A DNA stretch of 64,000 nucleotides, from NCBI GenBank assembly GCA_039090855.1, contig CM077034.1, positions 227,256,701 to 227,320,700 of the forward strand, read 5' to 3'. Below the pieces are notes generated by a model. It was not told the DNA's origin and searched no databases. It worked only from the letters and a program-made list of their open reading frames with translations. The stretch comes from Macrothele yani (taxonomy: Eukaryota > Arthropoda > Arachnida > Araneae > Macrothelidae). The translations under genes and the position numbers were made by a program. This document shows positions 32,663 to 42,232 of the stretch, in pieces. How positions within the stretch are numbered: position 1 is the first letter of the stretch; each line of letters opens with the position of its first letter.

Positions 32663-33074
32663 AAATAAAGAAGATAGCTGTCTAAGCACGAACACTTTAG
32701 CTCAAACCAATTACAACACTCAAATGAAGCTAAGACGTATCACCGGTATCAAAAGTATACACAGTTAAAACCATGACGACACAAATAACTCATTCCATTG
32801 AGGTTTAAAAAGGTTTAATGTTAAAAACTTGTGAGGATGAACCTATAAGTCGTAGGTTCGAAAGATCTCGCAAGTTTTTAACATTAAACCTTTTTAAACC
32901 TCAATGGAATGAGTTATTTGTGTCGTCATGGTTTTAACTGTGTATACTTTTGATACCGGTGATACGTCTTAGCTTCATTTGAGTGTTGTAATTGGTTTGA
33001 GCTAAAGTGTTCGTGCTTAGACAGCTATCTTCTTTATTTATATATCAATCAGCACGATAGTCTCTTCATCATAT
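32663..33074 (+). mobile_element. Foldback element with ~171-bp arms and hammerhead-like centre
   Basis: Arms 32663-32833 and 32869-33039 are near-perfect inverted copies around a ~35-nt centre. The element is flanked by the 14-bp duplication atattattatttat (32649-32662 and 33075-33088). No ORF. The centre and arm bases form a ribozyme-like fold, so this looks like a non-autonomous Penelope-type terminal hairpin. Confidence 0.85.
32826..32877 (+). ncRNA. Hammerhead-like motif at the centre of the hairpin
   Basis: Helix I ACUUGU/GCAAGU continues into the long arms. The core reads GAGGAUGA (canonical CUGANGA not met), helix II ACCUA/UAGGU with a 7-nt loop, then UCGAAA, palindromic helix III AGAUCU and C as the candidate cleavage base. 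The pattern parallels the PLE-1 and PLE-2 motifs, but the core is degenerate. Confidence 0.4.
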
Positions 33075-33336
33075 ATATTATTATTTATTTTTTTATTTGC
33101 TAGGCAAACAACGCCTGTTTTTTTCAGCCATATGAGATGTAACCATAGCTCGTCAATTCCATAAAAACCACACAAGCATACTACTCATTCATACAATTCA
33201 ATTAAAAAACTATGTACATATTTACACTACATTACATTCCCAGGTGGTTAAACCTTTGTCAACTGTGAGTAACAAAATGCTCCATCTGTTTCAAAACCCT
33301 TGCCACTCCCAATGCAAGTGTCACACTCATTCAGCC

Positions 33337-33398
33337 CCTCACACACAATCCTTTAGCGCTTTCAACAGATTACTGTCGTCATCAGGAGGTAGGTGTGT
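33337..33398 (-). ncRNA. PLE-2 hammerhead-like motif, left copy
   Basis: Minus strand: helix I (CCUC against AAGG, one mismatch, plus ACACAC/GUGUGU), core CUGAUGA at 33385-33379, helix II GACAG/CUGUU with UAAU loop, GAAA at 33363-33360, palindromic helix III AGCGCU, A. One extra base follows CUGAUGA. Confidence 0.6.
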
Positions 33399-33463
33399 CT
33401 CACCCGCCCACCACAGCTCAAGTGAGCAGAGCCATCGAGGCATGGGCTCCAGTCGCAATCTCT

Positions 33464-33916
33464 GAATCAAAACTTGTAAAACATGTAGGGGCAATACCGT
33501 ATGTAGAAAATGTTTCAGCAGAAATTAATAAAGTTTGTGGCAAGTATGACATACAGGTAGGAAATCAGGTACTTACTGTAAAAAAATTTGTGATTAAAAA
33601 TGAAAACATCAGCCAATTAGATAGAGCAGGAATTTATGAAATCCCTATAAACCAGCAACCACCTGTGTCATATATAGGCAGCACCAAGAATAAATTAAAG
33701 TATAGATTGAACCAGCATATAAATAATTGGAATAAAAAAGAAGCTAAGACAGCATTAACCCAATACTGTCTGGAAAACCACCAATGTCCAAGGTTTGAAG
33801 ATATTAAAATTATTAAGAGCTGTAAAAACGAAAGGCAGTTAAGAATTGCAGAGTCAGTGTTAATTGAAAAAAAAACAGATCAAGATTATGCAACATTAAT
33901 GAGCCTAGCAACTTAA
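33464..33916 (+). pseudogene. PLE-2 GIY-YIG endonuclease fragment
   Basis: Reads SKLVKHVGAIPYVENVSAEI, KVCGKYDIQVGNQVLTVKKF, then LDRAGIYEIPINQQPPVSYIG (GIY and YIG) and KNKLKYRLNQHINNW, TALTQYCLEN, IKIIKSCKNERQLRIAESV. A frame change at an A-run near 33875 breaks the C-terminus; the basic tail continues in another frame to ~34000. It is very close to the PLE-2 copy at 37-39 kb. Confidence 0.88.
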
Positions 33917-34077
33917 ACGAACAATGGAAGGCCTTAATAAAAATTGAACAACAGCTCAGAGAGAAAAAAAGAAAAGAAAGCAGCAATGACAATAGATGGC
34001 GCCAGAGACACGTAGATTGCGACTGGAGCCCGTGCCTCGATGGCTCTGCTCACTTGAAGCTGTGGTGGGCGGGTGAG

Positions 34078-34138
34078 ACACACCTGCCTCCTGAGGACCA
34101 CAGTAGCCTGTTGAAAGCGCTAGAGGATTGTGTGTGAG
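34078..34138 (+). ncRNA. PLE-2 hammerhead-like motif, right copy
   Basis: Helix I CCUC/GAGG plus ACAC/GUGU, core CUGAGGA (34091-34097, fits CUGANGA), helix II ACAG/CUGU, GAAA (34113-34116), palindromic helix III AGCGCU, cleavage base A at 34122. One unpaired base and a C-U mismatch weaken helix II. Confidence 0.6.
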
Positions 34139-34338
34139 GGTCTGAATGAGGGTGGTAGGGTTAGCACTGGTTTTGAAACGGATGGAGCATTTTGTTACTC
34201 ACAGTTGACAAAATTTTAACAACCTAGGAATGTAATGTAGTGTAATTATGTACATAGATTTTTAACTGAATGTATGAATGAGTAGTATGCTTGTGTGGTT
34301 TTTATGCAATTGACAAGCTATAGTTACATCTCATATGC

Positions 34339-35202
34339 AAAGAAAGGTAACTTGATCCACGCTAGTTACGTTAACTGAAAACTTTACAAAAAAGTTCGTA
34401 AGTTGGAAGCTTTCGACCTTATCTTAGGTCTTCATCACGCCAATGGAGGACTAAGATTGTTGCCAGATTCTACATTTGAATTTTCCTATTTTTGTTGCCA
34501 AAACTTAGAATTGATCTCCAGATCAACGGAATGTAGAGAGGAGATTCGGAGTTGCAAGTCATTGAGTTGAAAATAATTTCTATGCTTTCACGGTAACGGA
34601 GGGCAAAACGATTGTCAAAAGAAGCAATTCGTTTTGCTTAGTTCCAGTGGGGAACTGCAGATGTGTCTTCCATTGTCAAAATAGACAAGGCATTGGCTTT
34701 CGAAACATCTTTTCTATGTTCTAAAATTCTATGGCTAATGCTCCTTATACATTAAAGACTATACATTATACATTGGAAGCACATACAGGAGCATTAGCCA
34801 TAGAATTTTAGAACATAGAAAAGATGTTTCGAAAGCCAATCCTAACACTGCCTTGTCTATTTTGACAATGGAAGACACATCTGCAGTTCCCCACTGGAAC
34901 GAAGCAAAACGGATTGCTTCTTTTGACAATCGTTTTGCCCTCCGTTACCGTGAAAGCATAGAAATTATTTTCAACTCAATGACTTGCAACCTGAATCTCC
35001 TCTCTACATTCCGTTGATCTGGAGATCAATTCTAAGTTTTGGCAACAAAAATAGGAAAAATTCAAATGTAGAATCTGGCAACAATCTTAGTCCTCCATTG
35101 GCGTGATGAAGACCTAAGATAAGGTCGAAAGCTTCCAACTTACGAACTTTTTGTAAAAGTTTTCAGTTAACGTAACTAGCGTGATCAAGTTACCTTTCTT
35201 TG
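34339..35202 (+). mobile_element. PLE-3 foldback: two inverted 3' ends, ~410-bp arms
   Basis: Arms (34339-~34745 and ~34790-35202) are inverted copies. The right arm, read on +, encodes GSTYRSISHRILEHRKDVSK, NTALSILTMEDTSAVPHWNE and FALRYRESIEIIFNSM, then a TGA near 34998-35010, followed by a 3' tail with a TGATGA...GAAA motif. This is the C-terminal end of a Penelope-type GIY-YIG protein unlike PLE-1 and PLE-2. The tail alone is also found at 30502-30692. Confidence 0.82.
35095..35142 (+). ncRNA. PLE-3 hammerhead-like motif
   Basis: Helix I UUGG/CCAA, core CGUGAUGA (one G more than CUGAUGA-type), helix II GACC/GGUC, GAAA, helix III AGCU, then U. The same motif is on the minus strand at 34403-34448 and at 30591-30634. 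The core differs from the consensus, so activity is uncertain. Confidence 0.4.
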
Positions 35203-35440
35203 TTAATATTGTTACGTGTTTTGCCCATAATCGTCACATCTCATATGGCAGAAAAAAACCGGCGTTGTTTGTCTAGCAAATAAAAAAATAAATAAATACG
35301 ATGTTTCATCCCCGGAAGAAGGAATCACAAGCAAGGAGTCTGTAAACCTTTGAAGGCCAACAACATTACGATAATTGACGTGCTTGAAGTGTTTGCGGAT
35401 GGAAATTACCATGATCTTTAGGGTAAGTGATTGGTTATTT
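35203..35440 (-). mobile_element. PLE-2 terminal fragment, inverted
   Basis: Reverse-complement match to 32510-32650 joined to 33085-33145 (atttgctagacaaacaacgc, ggaagaaggaatcacaagca). It shows the terminal segment without the 32.7-33.1 kb hairpin, i.e. the empty site of that insertion. Confidence 0.8.
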
Positions 35441-35694
35441 TTAATAGTATAGCATAATTTTTAGTTCTAACATGAATGAGTTTACTATACATGTTTTTAC
35501 TATGTTTCCAAATCTGGCATCTATTTGATTTGTTTTCGATCTGATTCAGTTAAAAATTTCACTCCGTCATAGGAAGGGCAACATCCCCTATGTTAATATT
35601 TATTTAAAGCTTAAAAACAACGGTCCCGGGATGGGCTATAGGCTACTAATTAATATTAACCATTAGAATCCGTAAAGAGAACAAAAATACCTAC

Positions 35695-35825
35695 AATGCG
35701 GGGAGGTGCCGTTTCGTTGCCACTCTCGTCACTCGCTGCCCTGTGATATTGGATTCGTGATCGAACTATTTCACTTGCACTGGTGCGAGCAATCAATCTG
35801 CTGTGAGATGTGTGTGAACTTTGGC
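35695..35825 (-). CDS. PHRF1: PHRF1-like gene, linker exon
   Basis: The exon follows tttaattgcag and ends CGCATT/GTAGGT, 131 nt, entering in phase 1 and leaving in phase 0. It encodes (G)QSSHTSHSRLIARTSASEIV and RSRIQYHRAASDESGNETAP and PRI. Vertebrate PHRF1 has RTR...IARTRQSERVRATVNRNR just after the PHD finger; the IARTxxSExVR pattern matches. Phase 1 fits the end of the PHD exon (63270) and phase 0 the start of the 28802-28999 exon. A GT four bases further on (GTATTT) would give the wrong phase. Confidence 0.75.
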
Positions 35826-35895
35826 CTGCAATTAAAAAGAAACAAAAGTCAGAGGAGAAATGGTACATTCAACAAATAATAATAATAATAATAAG

Positions 35896-36652
35896 GAATA
35901 CAGATGGATAATCTGATGATAACAACTGATATGATTACACAGCAAGTAAAGAATGTGAAAGCCTGGAGCACTCCTGGGCCTGATGAATTGCATGGATTTT
36001 GGTTGAAGTATCTTACAAGTCTTCATCAACGAATAGCTGTGCAATTCAATATAATGCTACAGAATTCTGCCACAGAAGATTGGATGACAATAGGTCGTAC
36101 ATTCCTTATAATGAAAGATCAAGAAAAAGGCAATGAACCTACTAACTATCGTCCAATTACATGCCTCCCAACAACATTCAAACTTTTCACAAGAGTATTA
36201 GCAAGATCAATATATGACTACTTATGGGGAAACAATTTGTACCCAATAGAACAGAAGGGGAACTTCAAAAGGACAAGAGGCACAAAAGACCAGCTGCTAA
36301 TTGACAAAATGGTACTAAAAAACTCCAAAAGAAGAAAAACGAATTTGAATATGGCATGGATAGATTATATAAAGGCCTTTGACTCATTGCCCCACAGCTG
36401 GATTTAACACCTGTTTGGAACTATTTGGAGTTAGCAAAAACATCTGCCGATTCCTCAAAGAAAATATGAAAAACTGGAAAACAGTGTTACATGCATATGG
36501 TGAAGAACTCGGAGAAGTTAATATCAAGAGAGGCATATTCCAAGGGGATTCTTTGTCGCCTTTATTGTTTAATATCTCTTTAATTCCATTGCCAATGATT
36601 TTGAACAAAACAAAAATGGGCTACCACATTTCGGACCAACAAGGAAAAATAA
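35896..36652 (+). pseudogene. LINE-C part 1: R4/Dong-like RT, N-terminal half
   Basis: Begins right after an (AAT)n run (35873-35895). It reads VKAWSTPGPDELHGFWLKYL, YRPITCLPTTFKLFTRVLA, TKDQLLIDKMVL, MAWIDYIKAFDSLPHSWI (motif A Asp), then after a one-base shift LELFGVSKN and VNIKRGIFQGDSLSPLLFN. The gene is interrupted at 36652 by PLE-2 and continues at 39718. The KAPGPD/NYRPITCLPT style and the later restriction-like endonuclease identify the R2/R4/NeSL group; insertion at an AAT run recalls Dong of the R4 clade, which sits in TAA repeats. Confidence 0.85.
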
Positions 36653-37027
36653 TGAAAAAAACATTAGAAAGTACCACTCACTCACCATAAAGATCATGGT
36701 AACCTCCAATGACAACACACTTCCAACACGTCATTCACCGTGATGTAACTGGGCTTCCAAGGTCTACAGACTTCTTGCTTACGCTTCTTACTTCCGGGTG
36801 TAAAACATCATATTTTTTTTTTTCCTTAGCCTTATGAGATGTTACTATAAAGCTTGTCAATTCCATAAAAAATCACACATACAACCCATTCATACAATTC
36901 AAGTAAAAACTATGTACATAACCTTACATTCATAGGTGATTAAACCTTGGTCAACTGTAATTATCAAACTCCTCCTTCTGTTTCACAACCTCTGCTACTC
37001 CCACTGCAAGTGTCACACCCATTCAGC

Positions 37028-37093
37028 CCCTCACATCCAATCCTCTAGTACTTTCAACAGGCCTCTGTCATCTTCAGGAGGTAGGTGTGTCTC
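37028..37093 (-). ncRNA. PLE-2 hammerhead ribozyme motif (best copy)
   Basis: Minus strand: helix I CCUC/GAGG plus CACA/UGUG, core CUGAAGA (37077-37071; fits CUGANGA), helix II GACAG/CUGUU with AGGC loop, GAAA (37055-37052), palindromic helix III AGUACU, cleavage base A at 37046. All core bases agree with the hammerhead consensus except for one extra U after CUGAAGA. It lies just 3' of the endonuclease gene, where Penelope-type hammerheads are known. Confidence 0.7.
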
Positions 37094-37109
37094 ACCCGCC
37101 CACCACAGC

Positions 37110-39637
37110 TCAAGTGAGCTGAGCCATCGAGGCATGGGCCCCAGTCGCTATCTCTGAATCGTTGTGTCTCTGGCGCCATCTATTGTCCCTGCTGCTCTTT
37201 TTTCCCTCTTTCTTTTTACGCTGCTGTTCAATTTTTATTAGGGCTTTCCATTGTTCGTTTAGGTTACTTGGCTCATTAATGTTGCATAATCTTGATCTGT
37301 TTTTTTCAATTAACACTGATTCTGCAATTCTTAACTGCTTTTTGTTTTTACAGCTCTTAATAATTTTAATATCTTCAAACCTTGGACATTGTTGATTTTC
37401 CATACAGTATTGGGTCAATGCTGTCTTAGCTTCTTTTTTATTCCAATTATTTATATGCTGGTTCAATCTATACTTTAATTTATTCTTGGTGCTGCCTATA
37501 TATGACACAGGTGGTTGCTGGTTTATTGAGATTTCATAAATTCCTGCTCTATCTAATTGGCTAATTTTTTCATTTTTAATCATAAATTTTTTACAGTAAG
37601 TACCTGATTTCCTACCTGTATGTCATACTTGCCACAAACTTTATTAATTTCTGCTGAAACATTTTCTATATATGGTATTGCTCCTACATATTTTACAAGT
37701 TTTTTATCAGTCTTGACCTTATTGTAACCTTGAGTTACTTCATAAATCCATTTTTTAATACCTGTTTAGGGTATCCAAAATCATATGCAATTTTTTCAAT
37801 ATATTCAATTTCTTCATTTCTATACTGTTCAATTGATGAGTGTGTTAAACTTCTTTTAATTAGTGTTTTAACACTATTTCTTTTATGTGTTAATGGATGT
37901 GATGACTGAAATGGTATAAGTACTGGGATATATGAAGATTTTCTATGCACTCTGAATTAAATATTCTCCTCTGTTTTAACAATCAAAACATCCAAAAATG
38001 CCAAAGTATTGTCATGTTCTTGTTCTACTGTCAGTTCAATAGATGGATAAATTTCACTATACTTTTTTGTCAAGTCCTCAAGTTCATCATTTTTTAGCCT
38101 GGATAACAGAAAAATGTCATCAACATATCTGCAGTATATCAGTGGTGGATCCTCGAGTTTACTTATTATTTTTTCCTCAATGTCACTCATTATAATTTCA
38201 GCAAATAAAGTTGACAATGGTGACCCCATAGGTCCACCATGATTTTGTTTGTACATCTTGTTGTTAAACTTTAAAATGTTATTTTCATATATGTACAATA
38301 AAATTTCTCTTAACTCCTCTATTTGTATTGCATTCATTGTCTGTAGCACATATAATTTTTCAATAATTATTTCTATTGCCTGAGGTACTGGTGTGCTAGG
38401 AAAAAGAGCTCTCACATCCATACTAGCCATATGATATTCACTTAAATCTTGTTTAATTACTTTAATTTTCTCAATAAATTCGTATGTATTCTTCACAGTG
38501 AACCTTGTCTTCATGAACAAAGGTGCCAAAAATTTGTAGATATTCTTTTCCAGTTTTATTAGTGGGGAATTCCTTTTTGATACAATCACTCTCATAGGTG
38601 TATCAGGCTTATGAGTTTTTATTTTTGCAAACATTTTTGGTATTCCAGTACCCATTGGTGGGTATGCTTTCTTTATTTCATCAGGCAAGGTGCTGTGATT
38701 TCTTATTCTAGCTAAGTACCTTACTTGAGATTCGGTTGGGTCTTTTGCTAGAATGCTGCAATTCAGTTCTTCTATAGCTCTATTCATTTTTAGATCATAT
38801 TCAGTTGTGTTTAATATTACAATTTGCCCTGTTTTATCAGCTTCACAGAATTTAATTGTTGGGTCATCTCTTAATTTAATCAGTTGTTCTTTCTCATACT
38901 GAATTTTATCTATATATTTCTTTTTCTTACTTTTTTCATTAAATTCTTTCAAAACAATTCTATACAGTTTACTTCGAAATTTTCCACGTTCTTCTGCTGG
39001 TACACTGCGTGCCATTTCTTCTAAGTTGGGTATTAATTCCTCCGTCCTCGGCAGGCTCCGTGGAAACGCAAATTTTTTACCTCTCTGCAAAACAGCTCTT
39101 TGCGTGAAGCTCAAGGTCAAGTTGGAGTTATTCTGATATACCTCATACATATTTTCCCGTTGTTCTTGTACACGTTGTCTGTCAATCATCACGTGCAACT
39201 TTTTTTCCATGACTGCTCTTGAGCATTATTTTTCGTATTCCACGATGTCAAAAATTTCACTGAAGGTTACATCCAAAATCTCATCTTTCCAATTACCGTC
39301 GAACTTTCTATACTTTTTATAACATATCAAATCGATTAAATGTAAACATTTCATATTCAAGTTAAAAATCAATTTCCTTTTATTGACAATTTCAGCTCTT
39401 AATCTCTTTTTTTTGGCACTCCTGGATTATTCTATTATCCTTAGCAGTGACTGGGCAATTCCGTATTTTTAAATACTTTGGTGTTATTTCTAGGTCACGG
39501 CACGTCACCAAAAATTCTTCTTGATTTTCTGACTTTACTAATTTAATTTTAGCTTTCTTAAACGCTGTAATATCTCTCATCTCGAAGTTGTGAAATTGAT
39601 TCCTATAGCGCATAATCCCAGAGTATGGTTTTTTCAT
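37110..39637 (-). pseudogene. PLE-2 polyprotein: RT and GIY-YIG endonuclease, lightly damaged
   Basis: The N-terminal ORF (39637-39392, MKKPYSGIMRYRNQFHNFEM) is followed after a frameshift in an A-run by a 417-residue ORF (39210-37957). Its features are DKTG at ~125-128 (the Penelope DKG-type motif), MASMDVRALFPSTP at ~261-274 (motif A, Asp265), GGPMGSPLS at ~325-333 and YVDD at ~362-365. A single TAA at 37959-37957 interrupts before FRVHRKSSYIPVLIPFQ. The frame then shifts near 37590 and the endonuclease follows from 37583: LDRAGIYEIS, PPVSYIGST, KNKLKYRLNQ, LRIAESVLIEK and a basic tail. Two frameshifts and one stop separate it from an intact gene of ~840 codons. Confidence 0.9.
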
Positions 39638-39717
39638 TTATGAATTGCACGTAAACTATGCGCACTTTGCAAGAGGTTAATACCTTAAAAGTGCAAATAT
39701 AATAAATGGAAAAATAA

Positions 39718-40130
39718 ATTATCTGCTGTACATGGATGACCTTAAATTATATGCAAAAAGTTCCGCCGAACTTGAAACATCGCGGCATACAGTGCAAATA
39801 TTTAGTGATGATATACAAATGGAATTTGGACTGGAAAAATGTGCAGTACTATCCATGCGCCGGGGGAAAAGTCCAGAATATAGATGGAATAGAACTAGAA
39901 AATGGTAATATAATGAAATCATTGTCAGATAATGAAAATTATAAATACCTTGGAATTCTTGAATCAGATAACATCTTACATACAAAAAGTCAAAGGTCTG
40001 ACTCAGAGTGAGTATATCAAGGGAGTAAGAAAAATATTGAAATCAAAACTAAATGGTGGAAATACAATCAAAGCCATAAATACATGGGCCATTCCAGTAA
40101 TTAGATACCCAGCTGGAATAATTGATTGGA
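39718..40130 (+). pseudogene. LINE-C part 2: RT catalytic segment
   Basis: Directly continues part 1: INYLLYMDDLKLYAKSSAEL (catalytic MDD), FSDDIQMEFGLEKCAVLSM, GIELENGNIMKSL, NYKYLGILESD, then SEYIKGVRKILKSKLNGG and NTWAIPVIRYPAGIIDWTQSE. One frame change near 39850 and another near 39990. A SINE-1 array interrupts after 40144. Confidence 0.88.
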
Positions 40131-40144
40131 CCCAAAGTGAATTA

Positions 40145-40786
40145 TTTATTTATTTTTTATTTATTTTTTAAATTTTTGGTTGGAGGTTTAACGACCACCG
40201 TGAGCAACTCAATGGGCTATAAGCAGTCGCCCGTCCCTAATTTAGGGTCACTGGCTCCAGGGAAGGGAGAGAGCCAGTGCCGTAAGACAAACACAACATC
40301 CATTGATTGATTGGAGGTTTAACGACCACCGTGAGCAACTCAAATGGGCTATAAGCAGTCGCCCGTCCCTAATTTAGGGTCACTGGTTCCAGGGAAGGGA
40401 GAGAGCCAGTGCCGTAAGACAAACACAACATCCATTGATTGATTGGAGGTTTAACGACCACCGTGAGCAACTCAATGGGCTGTAAGCAGTCGCCCGTCCC
40501 TAATTTAGGGTCACTGGTTCCAGGGAAGGGAGAGAGCCAGTGCCGTAAGAGAAACACAGCATCCATTGATTGATTGGAGGTTTAACGACCACCGTGAGCA
40601 ACTCAATGGGCTATAAGCAGTCGCCCGTCCCTAATTTAGGGTCACTGGTTCCAGGGAAAGGAGAGAGCGAGAGCCAGTGCCGTAAGACAAACACAACATC
40701 CATGCCTGACCGGGATTCGAACCCGGACCCCTTACGGACGAATGATCAGAGGCCAGCGCCTTAGACCACTGCGCCACCGGGGCGGC
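40145..40786 (-). mobile_element. SINE-1 with four tandem body units
   Basis: Reverse orientation. Four body units (~126-128 bp each) share one tRNA-like head at 40700-40786. The block is flanked by the 14-bp duplication cccaaagtgaatta (40131-40144, 40787-40800), so it is a single insertion whose body was multiplied before or after integration. Confidence 0.93.
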
Positions 40787-40800
40787 CCCAAAGTGAATTA

Positions 40801-41368
40801 GAAATACTGGATCGGAAAACTCGAAAGTTATTGAACATGCATCATGCACTCCATCCAAAAATTGATGTTGACAGATTGTATTTACCTCGGAAGATTGGAG
40901 GCAGAGGGCTACTACAAGTACAACAGGTAGTAGCGGAAGAAAAAGAAGCCTGAATGATTACGTCAACAGAAGCAGAGAAAAGCTACTTCAGGCAGTGAAT
41001 AATGAAAATATCTTTAAAACAACAGAAAACAAGGCTGAATACAAGAGGAAACAGTTTGAAAGCAGATTAGACGGCTGGAAGAACAAGACACTGCATGGAC
41101 AATTTCTAAAGAATATTGATGGGAAAAGTGACAACAACTTGACTTGGGCATGGCTGAAATTGGGTTCCATCAAGAAAGAAACAGAAGGTCTGATTTTTGC
41201 TGCACAAGAACAGGCATTGCAAACAAATGTTGTGAAGGCTAAAATCCAGAAAGTCAGGGATAATCCAAAGTGTCGACTTTGTCAAGAAAAGATGAAACTG
41301 TGTCTCATCTAATATGTGAATGTAGCAAAATTGCACAGACAGATTACAAAGTTAGACATGACAGGGTT
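40801..41368 (+). pseudogene. LINE-C part 3: post-RT segment and zinc knuckle
   Basis: Reads EILDRKTRKLLNMHHALHPK, VDRLYLPRKIGGRGLLQVQQ, then NDYVNRSREKL, KTLHGQFLKNIDGK, NNLTWAWLKLGSIKKETEG and KVRDNPKCRLCQEK; a one-base shift restores DETVSHLICECSKIAQTDYK, giving the C-x2-C...H...C knuckle that precedes the endonuclease in R2/R4-type elements. It runs into the 32-bp array at 41369. Confidence 0.86.
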
Positions 41369-42232
41369 GCACAATTGATTCATTGGTCATTATGCAGAAA
41401 GCACAATTGATGCATTGGTTATTATGCAGAAAGCACAATTGATGCATTGGTCATTATGCAGAAAGCACAATCGATGCATTGGTCATTATGCAGAAAGCAC
41501 AATTGATGCATTGGTCATTATGCAGAAAGCACAATTGATGCATTGGTCATTATGCAGAAAGCACAATTGATGCATTGGTCATTATGCAGAAAGCACAATT
41601 GATGCATTGGTCATTATGCAGAAAGCACAATCGATGCATTGGTCATTATGCAGAAAGCACAATCGATGCATTGGTCATTATGCAGAAAGCACAATTGATT
41701 CATTGGTCATTATGCAGAAAGCACAATTGATGCATTGGTCATTATGCAGAAAGCACAATTGATTCATTGGTCATTATGCAGAAAGCACAATTGATGCATT
41801 GGTCATTATGCAGAAAGCACAATTGATGCATTGGCCATTATGCAGAAAGCACAATTGATGCATTGGTCATTATGCAGAAAGCACAATTGATGCATTGGTC
41901 ATTATGCAGAAAGCACAATTGATGCATTGGTCATTATGCAGAAAGCACAATTGATGCATTGGTCATTATGCAGAAAGCACAATTGATGCATTGGTCATTA
42001 TGCAGAAAGCACAATTGATGCATTGGTCATTATGCAGAAAGCACAATTGATGCATTGGTCATTATGCAGAAAGCACAATTGATGCATTGGTCATTATGCA
42101 GAAAGCACAATCGATGCATTGGTCATTATGCAGAAAGCACAATCGATGCATTGGTCATTATGCAGAAAGCACAATCGATGCATTGGTCATTATGCAGAAA
42201 GCACAATTGATGCATTGGTCATTATGCAGAAA
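41369..42232 (+). repeat. 32-bp minisatellite, exactly 27 copies, inside LINE-C
   Basis: The unit is gcacaattgatgcattggtc followed by attatgcagaaa. 864 bp equal 27 x 32. Units differ only at attgattc/attgatgc/atcgatgc and one ggccatt. The unit is LINE-C coding sequence (AQLIHWSLCRK), and the flanks resume the ORF on both sides. Since 32 is not a multiple of 3 and TGA occurs in a shifted frame, the gene is broken. Confidence 0.97.

Larger units (their letters stand above)
32405..34342 (+). mobile_element. PLE-2 defective copy with inverted pseudo-LTRs
   Basis: The sense 5' leader (tgcacttttaaggtattaa ... gtgcgcatagtttacgtgca, 32430-32485) matches the leader of the PLE-2 copy at 39.65-39.70 kb. 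It runs into a terminal segment (33090-33463), a + strand GIY-YIG ORF (33464-33916) and an inverted copy of the terminal segment (33990-34342). The RT gene is deleted. A separate hairpin element (32663-33074) is inserted in the left terminal segment. Confidence 0.8.
36653..39707 (-). mobile_element. PLE-2: near-complete Penelope-like element
   Basis: 3.06 kb insertion inside LINE-C, flanked by the 10-bp duplication ggaaaaataa (36643-36652, 39708-39717). On the minus strand it has a short leader, N-terminal ORF, reverse transcriptase, GIY-YIG endonuclease and a ~400-bp 3' terminal segment with a hammerhead motif. It lacks the inverted 5' arm seen in the 32.4-34.3 kb copy. Few disabling changes make it the youngest-looking autonomous element here. 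Confidence 0.92.

Noticed and set aside
41369..42232. CRISPR-like array
   Set aside because: The 32-bp units are contiguous with no unique spacers, derive from a LINE ORF, and the DNA is animal.
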